64,000 bases of DNA from Colletotrichum lupini (Eukaryota; Ascomycota; Sordariomycetes; Glomerellales; Glomerellaceae). This document shows positions 32,863-44,500 of the stretch, in pieces (the stretch's first letter is position 1; each line of letters starts with the position of its first letter). The stretch spans positions 7,440,001-7,504,000 of the forward strand of contig NC_064676.1 in the NCBI RefSeq assembly GCF_023278565.1. The letters run 5' to 3'. The position numbers were made by a program, and so were the translations under genes. Below the pieces are notes generated by a model, which worked only from the letters and a program-made list of their open reading frames with translations, searched no databases and was not told the DNA's origin.

Positions 32863-33890
32863 TTACTGAAGTCGTTGGACACCGTCATCGACGAGCTTGA
32901 TCATGCAATCGCTGCCAAAGTCTGGTTGCTCCTGGCACAGAGTCTTAAACTCAGGCATCTGGAGATGCAGCTTCCGGGCCCATGGCTTGCCAAGCGTAAT
33001 CTCCAAGAATGTTGCCCTGAGAATGTGTGTGTTGTCCACGTCTTGGTAGTCTGTATAGAGAAGTCGACCGGCATTGACCCAATCTTGGGGGCTGGGTTGG
33101 TGCATGCCTGTGAATATGGCTGCCTGTTGTGTACGGGATAATGTGTAGGCTGTGAGCTCCCACTCAACTTCAGAGCAGAGGACCCTCACCAAGAAGTAAT
33201 CACCTAGTGTCCAGAGCTGAATGGCGGTGTGCAGGAAGGTGTCGTTCTGACAGACGCTGTAAAAGTCGAATACTGTTCGACGGTTCGCTTAGCCAATATC
33301 CTCCAAGGTGCCTCAAGGGTGAAGCTCGACTTATGAAAGGAGTATGTATTGTATCCAGTGGATTTCATTGACAACAGTGTAACCTTCCCACCCACGATCA
33401 TCAAAGGCATGCAGGGAGAAATAAAGAGCAGGAGGAGCGGGGCGAAGGAGGTCTGCTTACCACCGGTGTAGATGTAGTTGAAGAGGAGATCCATTTGTTT
33501 CTCAGTGAAGCAGGTGATCTCGACAATGCCAGTCTTGGCCTCCTATTAACAAGTTAGATCGTGCATTTACAATCTCCATTGTCTCCATTTACAAAAACAT
33601 ACTGGCCAGTCGTCCGTCAAGCATCTCATGAAGTACTTGGAACGCGCGCACAAGATCGACTTGTGCAGATTCCATGTCATGCCTTCGCACTTGATTTGGC
33701 AGTCTGAGAGCATGCCAGTCTTGAGGAGCCTGTGTGTCCCCCTTTGTCAGCTCCATCCTATCGAATGACGATTGCGGGCTGATGTATTTCTGATCGAAGT
33801 AGCCGAGGCTGAACACGAGGCTAACCCGGATTTTTTCAAATGGTTCTTGCATCAGATGACTTACTCGTAATCATCGGATGAGAAGGTCAT
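32863..33890 (-). CDS. BTB/POZ domain protein
   Basis: Model of four exons: 33890-33865, 33729-33603, 33542-33461 and 33272-32863, giving 214 residues. The BTB fold is readable in the first 100 residues: MLSDCQIKCEGMTWNLHKSILCARSKYF, then TGIVEITCFTEKQMDLLFNYIYTG, then LHTAIQLWTLGDYFLV. BTB domains dimerise and often recruit Cullin-3 ligases or act in transcription complexes. No second domain such as Kelch or MATH is present, as in the large family of short fungal BTB proteins of unknown role. The C-terminus PDFGSDCMIKL is typical of those. The introns at 33730-33864 (135 nt) and 33273-33460 (188 nt) are long for this window, so an extra small exon may have been missed. Confidence 0.7.
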
Positions 33891-34397
33891 GGTGATGCGC
33901 TATGGCGTGTGTAGTATAGATGTACTGCAGCCAAAGTTGAAAGAGAATCTGGACAAGTTTTTATAGCTGATGCGAAGACGATATCTCTGAATCACAGCCT
34001 TTGGGGGCAGGACTGAGCCCGACTGAGTTGCTCCTGCCTCCTTCCTCATGGTAAATTTGTGTATTCCTGCTTTTTCTGGCAGCTTAAAAATGGAATATAA
34101 ATGTCACAGAAGTATCTCTTAAGACGTATCCAAGCCATGGCCGTAGTATACGAGAGAATCAGATCTGCTTCACGCTCATGCTCGATTCGCCTCTCTTGAG
34201 AAATGATCTGAGCACAGAAATACTTGAAGAATTCACAAGTTCGATATCAAGATAGAATGTGTTGTAGAAGAGAATGAATTGCAGCAAGAGGTATCTAGTC
34301 TATATCTATAGCACAGCGAGTCCAATCAGAACGTCAAGGACAATTGACTTCTAAAAAAGTATGTACAAAGAAAAAAAAAGGTCAATGTCTGTCTGCC
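33891..34397. other. Intergenic region, no gene seen
   Basis: Promoter of the BTB gene and 3' flank of the GH3 gene. It is AT-rich with no recognisable motif. Confidence 0.6.
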
Positions 34398-36870
34398 TTA
34401 AATGGTAATGTCCGCCGAGGCGCGGATGTCGCGCGAGCTGGAGCCGACAGAGAAGGTGTACTTGCCCTTGGCAATAGCCCACTGCTGAGCAACAGTATCC
34501 CAGTAGCTCACATCACGTCTGCGGACGCTGAAGGTCACGTCACCAGCAGCACCGGGGGCGAGGTCGATCTTCTCGAAACCGCGGAGCACGCGAGGGGGCT
34601 GGGCAGCCTCGGAGGGGAAGCTGACGTACAACTGGGCGACCTCGGCGCCCTGGACGCCACCGTCGTTCTTGATGTTGGTCTTGACGCTGACGACCTCCTC
34701 GAAGAGATCCTCCTCGCCACCGGGGACGAGGGTGCCGGTCGGGTAGGTGGAGTCGGCGGCGGTCTGGTTGGTGACCTTTGCGTCGACCTTGCCGTAGGTG
34801 AAGGCGGTGTAGCTGAGACCGTGGCCGAAGGGGTAGCGGACGGTCATGTTCTTGGAGTCGAAGTAGCGGTAGTCGATGAAGACGCCCTCGGTGAAGTCGC
34901 AGTCCTCGGTGTAGCAGATGGAGACGGGGTAGTCGTCGGCGTCCTTGGCAATGGTGTGAGACAGCTTGGCGCTGGGGTTGACGTTGCCGTAGAGGACATC
35001 GGCGATGGCGTTACCGCTCTCCTGGCCGAGGAGACCAGAGTAGATGACGGCGGTGATGTTCTCGTTGTCGATCCAGGCGTCGAGGATGCGGGGGCCGGCG
35101 GTGTTGACGACGACGACGGTGTTGTTGCAGTTGGAAGCGACGGAGGTAACCATGGCATCCTGCTCGTCGTCGTACAGGAGGCTACGGTCGCCACCCTCGC
35201 CGGAGTAGGAGTTGATGAAGGCAATGCAGACCTCGGAGTTCTCGGCGTAGTTGGTGAAGGACGGAGTCATGGCGGTACCCTGGCCAAGGTTGCCGAGGCC
35301 GCCGCCGCCGCCGCCGGTCATACCACCGCCGGTGCTGTTACCGCCTATGCCTCCGCCCATGCCGCCACCGGTGCTGTTGCTGGAAGAGCCGCCGGGAGGG
35401 CTGCCGCCGCCACCGCCGCCAGACATGCCGCCGGAAGAGGTGGAGGTGTAGGTGTTGTTAAGGAGCCACCAGATCATGCTGTTGTCGTCAATGGCGTGCT
35501 GGGTGATGGCCTGGAAAGGGGTGACGAGGTAGGGGAGCGAGAGCTGGCCGGAGCTGGTGCCGGAAGCAAGGTGACCCTGGTAGACGTCGCTGTCGGTACC
35601 CTGAACGCTGAAGGGCTGGTTGGGGCCGGCGAGGGCAGGGCCGGCGTGAGCACCAAAGAGGGAGATGGTACGGGGCTTCTGGAGAGGGAGACCAAGGCCG
35701 GAAGTGTTGGAGTTCTTGAGCAGGACGATGGACTCGCCGGCGACCTGGCGAATGAGCTTGGAGTGGTTGCCGCGGACGTCTCGGTACTCGGTGGTGGAGG
35801 CCTTGGAGGGCTGCTTGCCGTCGTCGTCGAGACCGACGTAGTAGTATCCAATGACGTTGCGGACGACCATGTCGTCGAGGCGGGCCTGGGTGAAGCTGCC
35901 GTTGTTGATGCCGGCAGTGAGGATGTCCTCGGTCCAGTAGGTGCTAGAGCCGTAGTCGAGACCGGCGTTGGCGGAGCCGTAGGAGGTAGACTGAGAGTTG
36001 ACATCGGGGAAGACGAGACCGAGGAAACCGAACTCCTTCTTGAGGAGCTTGCTGACGAGGGCGTTGTTCTCGCAAGAGAGGGTGTCGTTGACGCGGGTCA
36101 TGCCGCACATGACGGCCATCATGCCGGCCTGGACACCATCGGCAAAGGGCCAGGAGTAGAGCTCGTGGATGGTCTTGTCGTCGGCGTTGGAGGAGTAGAC
36201 GTTGGTGGTGGTGGCGGAGATACCAGAAGATCGGTTAGTCTCCTGCTCGTTGAGGAGGAAATGACGGCCACCGGCGATGACACCAGCGGAGTTCATGCCG
36301 GAGATGGCCTTGCCCATGGCGATACCCGTGAGATAGGGGTCGGAGCCAAAAGTCTCGGGGGTTCTTCCACCGTAAGGGGTGCGGCCGAGCGGGCCGGCCT
36401 CGGGTCCGTTGATGAGGTTGTAGCCCATGCCGTAGAATTCGTCACCGATGGCCTTGAACTGCTCCTCGATGAGCTGACGGTTCCAGCTCATGGTCAGGGC
36501 GTTGGCCATGCTGAAGCCGGAGACGTAGAACTGGTAGTTGATGCCGGAAACACCATCCTTGTTGTTCAGGGCGGTCCAGGTGGCGTTGCCGGTAACGCTT
36601 TGGCCGGTGATGATGGAAACCTTGGCGGCGGTGTCGAGAGTCGCAACAAAGGCCTTGGCCTTCTGGTAGGCATCGTCGAAACGGCCGAGGGAGACTATTG
36701 ATGACAGGTTAGGTATAAGTGGAAACCTTCACTTGTAAGAGATGTAAGTACGTACCATATCCGTCGGCGAGAATGGCGTTGGTGAGGGTGGAAGAAGAGT
36801 TGGAGGCAGCAAATGCAGAAGAAGCGAAAGAAAGAGCGGCGAGCGCGCCCGCAGAAGTAGAAACCTTCAT
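34398..36870 (-). CDS. Secreted glycoside hydrolase family 3 protein (beta-glucosidase-like)
   Basis: Two exons: 36870-36756 and 36694-34398, giving 803 residues. A signal peptide (MKVSTSAGALAALSFASSAFA) is followed by the GH3 N-domain with IITGQSVTGNATW, GPEAGPLGRTPYGGRTPETFGSDP and MAVMCGMTRVNDT. The nucleophile should be D269 in LVFPDVNSQ, where most GH3 enzymes have SDW. The usual KH pair before NxQE is R182-H183 here. The GH3 C-domain and a fibronectin-III-like domain (RGFEKIDLAPGAAGDVTF) follow. A Gly/Ser/Met-rich insert is encoded at about 35278-35450. It is probably a secreted beta-glucosidase or related exo-glycosidase acting on plant or fungal wall sugars. The altered residues make substrate and activity uncertain. 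The very long open frame on the opposite strand is a codon-bias shadow. Confidence 0.88.
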
Positions 36871-39290
36871 GCTGGGCAAAAAAAGCGAATGTCTAATAGT
36901 GGTTGAAGCAAAAGAATGAAACTGGTTGATGGGTGTTCATCTCAAGTCTACATCTTGGCGAAACGTCTGAACTTATATCAACGTTGTGTTTCCATGTTTT
37001 CCCATGTTTCCTCCTGTTTGCTCCTGTTTCCTATGGATTGCAGTTTCATGCTCCGCCGTCATCGTTGCGTGGCCGATGGGGCGATAGCGCCGACGTCCCG
37101 AGTTTACCTCCGTAGTTCGTGGTGATGATGATCCACGGTGAGCCCCATCCATCGGCGAAGTTCCACGACCCGGCATGTGGGGGATGCTCCCGGACACCGG
37201 GCTCAGGTCTCGGCCTTATTCTTAAAGGTCTTGTTCATTGACAAAAGAATTCACCTAGATATTGTCGAAATCATATTCATTCGAATTATCAAAGCTCATT
37301 ATATTTTCTGTATATTTTCTAACGATTTGAGGACTATTGTACGCTGAGCTGTTTACTATCACAGCTCTGGTGTTGAAGTTTGTAAGCGGCGGCGGGAGGC
37401 GATATCGCGCGTCGCCAGGAGACTCACGATAAATTAAGGCTGCGAAGCGGGCCACATCTGAGCCACATCTCTAATGGCGTTTAAGTGTCTTTATCATGGA
37501 GACTCCGATTTCCCAGGGTCAAATGTATGCGAGAATTCTTTTCCAGGGCAGCGGAAAACCCGGGACCCATACCGGGAAATCCGAACTCTACGTGGGCGAC
37601 GCGTGGCTGTCTCCGTAGAGGGACCTCGAATAATGCTATTCCCTGCTCGACGCACTAGAAAGTTAGAAACTCTGCAATCGGAGCCCATGGACTCGGGAAA
37701 GGGAACTAAAAGAAGCGGCCTCGCCCTTGGGGGCTACCGGGCTAGAATGCGCAATGTTCTAAAAGGAGTATTTTTCTGCTCGCAGATCCCGGAGGCGATC
37801 TTGACATCTGCGAGCTAAACCACGTGGATGGTAGCATTGGGCTATCACAATCATAATTCACAAGTGCGCCATTTTGCTTGGCGATGTTATCAGATGGACA
37901 ATGGTAGCTGAAGTGTTGGACTCCTGAGTTCCAAATCTCAGATCTTGATGGAAGCTGATCCGTCAGCCCAGCCAGAGACGTTGAGATACCTCACGGTCTG
38001 CCCACTACGGCTGGATATCTAGACCAGTGCATGTGGTTACGCGGCAAAGCTTTGGGTGCGTTCGAGGGGCTGATGATAGGGTGACAGTGAGTCGATGGCG
38101 AGACATAGGGATAAGAGGGCGGGCGAGGCCGACATCAACAATCAAAACTTTACATGGTACCCCCCACTCAATCTTTGACAGGAGTCGCCGCCATGCCGCT
38201 TCTTCACTTCCAAAGTTCCTAATCGGCTTGGAGAGAGTCCCGCCGGCACAACCACTCCGGAGCCCCTGACGTTGGTGATAACTGTTGACTGTTATGCAGA
38301 TTGTTCCACATTGAAAGCTTTTGAGCCACAGCACCGCCTTGGACCGGATGAACGGCGTGTGAACCCGAACATGCGTCTTGGGACCCGACTCTAGAATTAG
38401 AAGAGGGCGGCCGCGCAGGCGATGAACTAAAACTTAGGCACGGCTCTAAAAACGGGCGAGCCGCATCGGCCGGACATAAAATCTAGCCCCCCGGCCCGCT
38501 TCAAGGGCGATAACCGAAGCTCGGCGATTTTGAGAATGCTTTAAGGAGCACGAATGCTCCAAGCGGCGATGCATACGTCACCTGCACTGCGTTGGCTCTC
38601 ACCTTTTCGCATATTTTGCACTCTACCTAGACTTGTAGCCCGCGATGTTGATAGTGCTGAGCAGAGCCAGTGCTGAGTTGATGCATTTGAATTATATGGC
38701 CTAAAGATCCATAAGCGCCAGAAAGAATAATTCATACCATTAAAGCTCTTTCACAAGGCGCGTGTTTGAGTTAGGCTGGTTCTTCTTCCTATTCTACCAC
38801 GGGAATGATCGGTGAGCATTCTCGGTGTGCCTACAGACCTTGGTCCGTGACTGGTGAGCCTCGGTAAGAAATTGCGCACCTTGCTGTACTCGGTGTGCTC
38901 GGTGTGTCTGGTGTGGAGCCAATCGGGCGGGCTCTCAAGGTGCCTTAGGCGCCGGCGATTGCATCATCCCGGCCGAGGCGCTCGACAATGCCGAGCCCGG
39001 TGCTTGCGACTTTTACGCCTCGTTGTGCATCATCGCCGCGTTTGACACCCAACCACGTACAATCCGGTTGCCGTTCCCCTCCCGCATCATCCGGAAACCA
39101 CGATTGGCCTCATGTTTGCTGTCTGAACTCTTCAATTGTGGTGAGTTGCGCCGATCTCCGTCCATGCCCGTGATCGGATCGTTTATCGATAGCTCGGCTC
39201 AGCCCCCGTCACCCCGCCATTCGCTGACACGTCTCTCACCGCAGACTCCACGAGGAAGATGATCGAGTTGCGGCGCAGGGCACGATTACG
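36871..39290. other. 2.4-kb divergent intergenic region, no gene seen
   Basis: Promoter space between the GH3 gene and ATM1. Small frames (for example 37474-37818) have no domain. An AT-rich stretch lies at about 37220-37340. I see no repeat or TE remnant. Confidence 0.5.
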
Positions 39291-41475
39291 ATGATCATCC
39301 GAGCCGTCACCAAGGCTCCTTTGGCCTGCCCTCGAGGCATCTCCCACACCCAATTCTACCGACCGGCATGGCTTCCTCAAAGCCCCCGGGCCCCCATCCG
39401 CATCTTCCAAACGAGTGCACCTTCGAGACGCGACCAACCCAAGCCGCCGACGACGGCAAAGATCGATAATGGCGCCGATAAGACCACGGCACAGCTCTCC
39501 AAGGCAGAACCTGCCAAGGCGAAGAAGAGTGCGGCCGTCGATCCTCTCGCAACGCCAGAAAAGTCTACACAGGAGCAGCGCAAGGCCGACTGGGCCATCA
39601 TGAAGGAGATGTCGCGATACTTGTGGCCCAAGGACAGCTTGAGCACAAAGTTCCGCGTCGGACTGGCTGTTTCCTTGTTGATTGGCGCAAAGGTCCTGAA
39701 CGTGCAGGTTCCCTTCTACTTCAAGAGCATCGTGGATTCTATGAATGTCGACTTTGGCGCAACCGGCGGCACGGCGGTGACAATCGCGGGGAGTATGATC
39801 TTGGCATACGGTGCGACGAGGATAGGCGCCACAATCTTCCAGGAGCTCCGAAACGCCGTCTTTGCTTCCGTTGCTCAGAAGGCCATCCGGCGAGTCGCTT
39901 GCAACGTCTTTGATCATTTGCTGCGGCTGGACCTCAGCTTCCATCTGTCCAAGCAGACTGGTGGACTGACAAGGGCGATTGATCGCGGTACCAAGGGCAT
40001 CAGCTTCTTGCTGACGAGCATGGTCTTCCATATTCTCCCCACTGCACTGGAAATCTCGATGGTCTGCGGTATCTTGACGTACCAGTATGGCGCCAAGTTC
40101 GCCGCCATTACGGTACTCACCATGGTTGGGTACACGGCCTTTACTATCTGGACGACAGCTTGGAGAACAAAGTTCAGGAGACAAGCAAACGCGGCCGATA
40201 ACAAGGCATCGACAGTTGCCGTAGACTCGCTGATCAACTACGAGGCTGTCAAGTACTTCAACAACGAGAAATTCGAGGTCGCGAGATACGATCAGGCCCT
40301 CCAGGTCTACGAGAAGAGCTCCATCAAAGTCGCAACTTCGCTAGCCTTCCTCAACAGTGGACAAAACATCATCTTCTCCTCGGCGCTGACAGCCATGATG
40401 TATCTGGCTGCTAACGGTGTTGCCCAAGGCACGCTTACTGTCGGTGACCTCGTCATGGTCAACCAGCTCGTGTTCCAGCTCTCCGTACCCCTCAACTTCC
40501 TTGGTTCCGTCTACCGTGAGCTTCGCCAGTCATTGCTCGACATGGAGACACTGTTCAACCTGCAAAAGGTCAACGTCTCCATCAAGGACGCGCCCGACGC
40601 CAAACCCTTGGCTCTGTCCAAGGGTGGACAAATTAGATTCGAAAACGTCACCTTTGGCTACCACCCCGATCGCCCCATCCTCCGCAACCTGTCGCTTACC
40701 ATCCCGGCTGGCAAGAAGGTCGCCGTCGTCGGTCCTAGCGGCTGCGGAAAATCTACCTTGCTCCGACTCCTCTTCCGTTCGTACGACGCGCAGTCTGGCC
40801 GCATCTTTGTCGACGATCAGGATATTCGCCAAGTCCAGGTGGACTCTCTCCGCCGGGCCATTGGCGTTGTTCCCCAGGACACTCCGCTTTTTAACGACAC
40901 CATCGAGCACAACATCCGATATGGCGACATGTCAGCACCCCCGGAGCGCGTCATCGCCGCCGCTCAGCGCGCACGCATCCACGAAATCATTGAGCGGTTC
41001 CCCGATGGATACCAGACGAAGGTGGGAGAGCGTGGCTTGATGATTTCCGGCGGAGAAAAGCAGCGTCTGGCCGTCAGCAGACTCCTTCTCAAGGACCCGC
41101 CTCTGCTCTTCTTCGATGAGGCCACCAGCGCGTTGGATACCCACACCGAGCAGGCTCTTATGCTCAACATTAACAGCATTCTTCGTGAAAAGGCACGGAC
41201 CAGTGTATTCGTAGCCCACAGACTGCGCACCATTTTCGACGCGGACCTCATCATCGTACTGAAGGAGGGCAACGTAGCCGAGATGGGTACCCATCGTGAA
41301 CTTATTGACAGGGGCGGACTCTATGCTGAGCTCTGGAGTGGTAAGTCGCTCGCCTGCATTGGTGGTGATAATCTGACTGACGTCTTGTGTAGCTCAGGAA
41401 ACCCTGTTCGATGCCGATGGCCAAGAACGCGAGCAACCAGAGGAGGATACGAAGAAGCCACCTGCGGCACGCTAA
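39291..41475 (+). CDS. ATM1: Mitochondrial iron-sulfur cluster ABC transporter
   Basis: Two exons: 39291-41340 and 41393-41475, giving 710 residues. The N-terminus is rich in Arg/Ala/Pro and lacks acids for the first 50 residues, fitting a mitochondrial presequence. The ABCB-type membrane domain spans about residues 118-410 with the half-transporter hallmark [15 protein letters not shown]. The nucleotide-binding domain has Walker [10 protein letters not shown] (481-489), the signature ISGGEKQR (from 585) and Walker [13 protein letters not shown] (D609), all intact. Yeast Atm1 exports a glutathione-linked sulfur compound from mitochondria for cytosolic iron-sulfur protein and iron regulation. 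It is a conserved housekeeping gene, convergent with the CorA-type gene (89 bp apart). Confidence 0.95.
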
Positions 41476-41564
41476 AGATACCATGTCCATTCAGTTTTTT
41501 ATTCGAGACCATAGCAAGCATCCCGCTTTACCTCAACCTAGAAACTGCCTCTGCTTCGTGAATG

Positions 41565-44500
41565 CTATGGCCGAAAGAGACTATCGTCCGTCTTCTTCCT
41601 AGGAACTCTGCCCTTTCGCCGCCGCTGCCGTGCGGATAGATACGACATTCGATACCTCCACCCGGTGACGCTGGCTCGTCCATGATTTGGCAACCAGGTA
41701 TCTTTCGGTTCCGCCGTACTCGTCCAAGTTGGTATCTCCTCATTCAAGAAATCATGGGGGGCTGTACTCTTGTCGGCCGATCTCAGCGTCCTGTTTGCCC
41801 ATCCCGCGATCATATCCCACTTGTAGCCATACAGAAATGCTAACCCTATGACCCCAAACGTGACGGGGAGGGCCGAGATCCAGAAGATCTTTTGGTCATA
41901 GTTGGTATCTCTGATGTCGGTCGTATTCATTCCGAAAAAGCTGGTGATGAATGACCTAAATCTTGTGATCAGCCCCAAAAGTTCAACAACTCAAGGTGAA
42001 AGTTGACCTACAATGGCAAGAAGAACAAGGTAACTATGGTAAACACCCGAATCGCCTTTCCATGGCCCTCGTCAAGGATTTCGATTCTCTGCTTCGTCTC
42101 GTCTCTCAACACCCTCACCTTCTTCCGAAGAACTCCAAGTGCCCTATCGCGCTCCGCCAAGCGTCGCTGCTGTCTGCGCACGCACTTGCTCTCGAGTCTG
42201 AACAGAGATTTTCGTTCCTTATAGTAGATCCAGTCGGTCGTGGGGTACTTGAAATTTAACGGGGAAAAGAGCCTCTGGTACGCCCTCAATAGTCCTTGCT
42301 GCGAAGCGACCACCATCTGCAAAGCCTCCAACTCCTCTTCGAGAGTATGGATCTCTACAAAAGCCTGCCGCTTCGGCTTTCGGTTGGTATTGAAACGGAG
42401 TTTGGCAGTGTGGTTCCGGTAGTGACTGATGAGATCGACCTTTTCGTTGGTGCCTCGCTTGGAGATGTTATTCTGCAGATTGCTGATCAGCGCAACTGCC
42501 AGGAACTCGGGGCCTATTGGTGCGATAATGATCCTGTCCATGTCACCTCTACTGGTTCCCAATAGGATGATGTCCTCCTTCGCCCGGTCGAGGTGATTGC
42601 GAACACGCTCTGAGATTGCTGCCGCATTCCTCTTGAGATCCATCAAGCGTCGCTCAGCATGACGGCCGTATAACGAATCAGGAGTGACAGTGAGTCTGTT
42701 CATCCAGGAAATCTCCTTGGCTTTCAGTACGACAAGGCCAACGATCCGCTCAAAGGCCTCAACTAGGCTATTGGGCAGATGAGGTCGGCTGTCATGGCAG
42801 TTGACCGAGTCTCCCAGGCTAGTCACGCTCATGACCAGCTTGTGCAGCTCCTCTGTCCGGTCAACCATGTCTAGTAACTCTTCATAGAATAGCTCTAGAC
42901 ACGAAACCACTTCGTTCCTAGGAGCTTCCTTCGATCTGACAGTCCGGGATTCTTCGACTGTATGGCGGCGGATCCAAACGAAACAGGGATCATCAAATAC
43001 CCGGTCCTTTCTCGCTTGGTGCAGACATGGAGTTCTCATGTGAACCTTGTGCCAATGGTCGAGTGCTTCTTCTGCTGACAAGTATTTCTTCACCTTGTCG
43101 CACTCATCGCAATCGCCTAGAGCTCTTGAGCCTGAGACTGAGGCTGACTCTCCTGGCGGAAAGGGGGTAGTAGGCCGTGTTATAAACCAGAAAAGCTGAT
43201 CCGTTCCTTTCATCTCATCGATCGACCACTGAAGCCCCTGAAGGATGTTAGTTTAGACACAAACGTTTGCATTTTGCTTGAAGCCCTCACCCTCAATATT
43301 GCGTCGACTGAGCCCCAGTATCGTTTACAGACCGGATGATGGACGAGACGCCCCTCGTCGGGAAGAAAGGCGCTGAGCATACTTTGAGAAACGCTAAATA
43401 TTCTCGACAGGAGGAATGATTCATGGTCCTCTTTGGAATCCATCAGTTTCCAAAGGTCATTACCAGATCGGAGATCTTCGCTTGATGAATTGTGTATAGG
43501 GTGGCGGAAGTATGTGTTGGGTTCAACCTTCGGGTCCAACTCATTTTCTTCGTTCTCGGTAGACCCAAACAACGTCGACGCTGGAGCTACAAGGCTTCCA
43601 GTAGACCCCTCATGTTCAATGCTGGTCTCTAGGTCTGGTTCCTGTAGATCGGCGTCAACTACAGAGTTTGAGCCTGGATTGACGTCCGGCCTCGAGTTAG
43701 TCTGCGCCACGCCCTCAGTTGCCTCTCCAGTTGGTTTGGGAGGAGATAATTGTAGCATGCTAGCTAGCCGCTGCGTAAGCTCGCCCTTGGTACATTCGAA
43801 AGAAGCCTTGTACCATTTTCCCATTCTATCCGACTCGATAGTAGCATTCAGATTACCCAGTAGCTGAGTAAGGGTCTTTTCAATCTCGGACTGTGATCTC
43901 TTGTCGTCGTCCCATGTTAGTCTCCAGGCAAGAAACGGTACAAAGTTGAGATCGCCTAGATCCAGTGGCGGTAAGCTTGTGGAGAGAAAACTTGTTCCAA
44001 ATCCCCGATCGGGAGTTTGTCTGGTCCACGAGCCATTGAAAGAACTTGCGTCACTGCGTGTTCTTCTGAACTGCTCCTGATCAGTGAGCCAAGATGGAAG
44101 TGGCTCTGCTTCTAAAGGAGATTCGCGGGCATAAGTAAAGCTTGGAGTTCTTGAACGGCTTCGACGTCGTCTACGACGTGATACAGGAACGTCGGACGTG
44201 AGATTCGATCTCAAACTCCTCGTTGACATAGATCGAGTTGTTTGTCTATGAATTCGTGGGAGAGTAAATCTTCTTTCTCCAACAACCTCGACATATGGCT
44301 GGCCAGGCTGTAATCGTGGGCTAACAGTCTGCACGAGGTAACCATTGTCAGCTTCGTCTCGTCATGAAAATGATGTAATTACGTACTGTTTGACTCGTCT
44401 GATCCGATTCTTCTGTTTCCTTTTTAAGCTTGAAGAGCCTCGGGGCTTCAGCACCCTCAAGCGAGACAGATGACTCAAAGTTGGCCATGTTTCTCATCCT

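Noticed and set aside
34344..36701. 785-residue open frame on the plus strand
   Set aside because: It lies exactly opposite the GH3 gene, has a Val/Gly/Asp-rich composition typical of antisense to GC-biased codons and no domain. It is a shadow.
37220..37340. AT-rich stretch considered as a degraded transposon
   Set aside because: No terminal repeats, target duplication or coding remnant were found.
39183..40184. 333-residue minus-strand frame opposite ATM1
   Set aside because: Complements the well-conserved ATM1 membrane domain and has no domain of its own.
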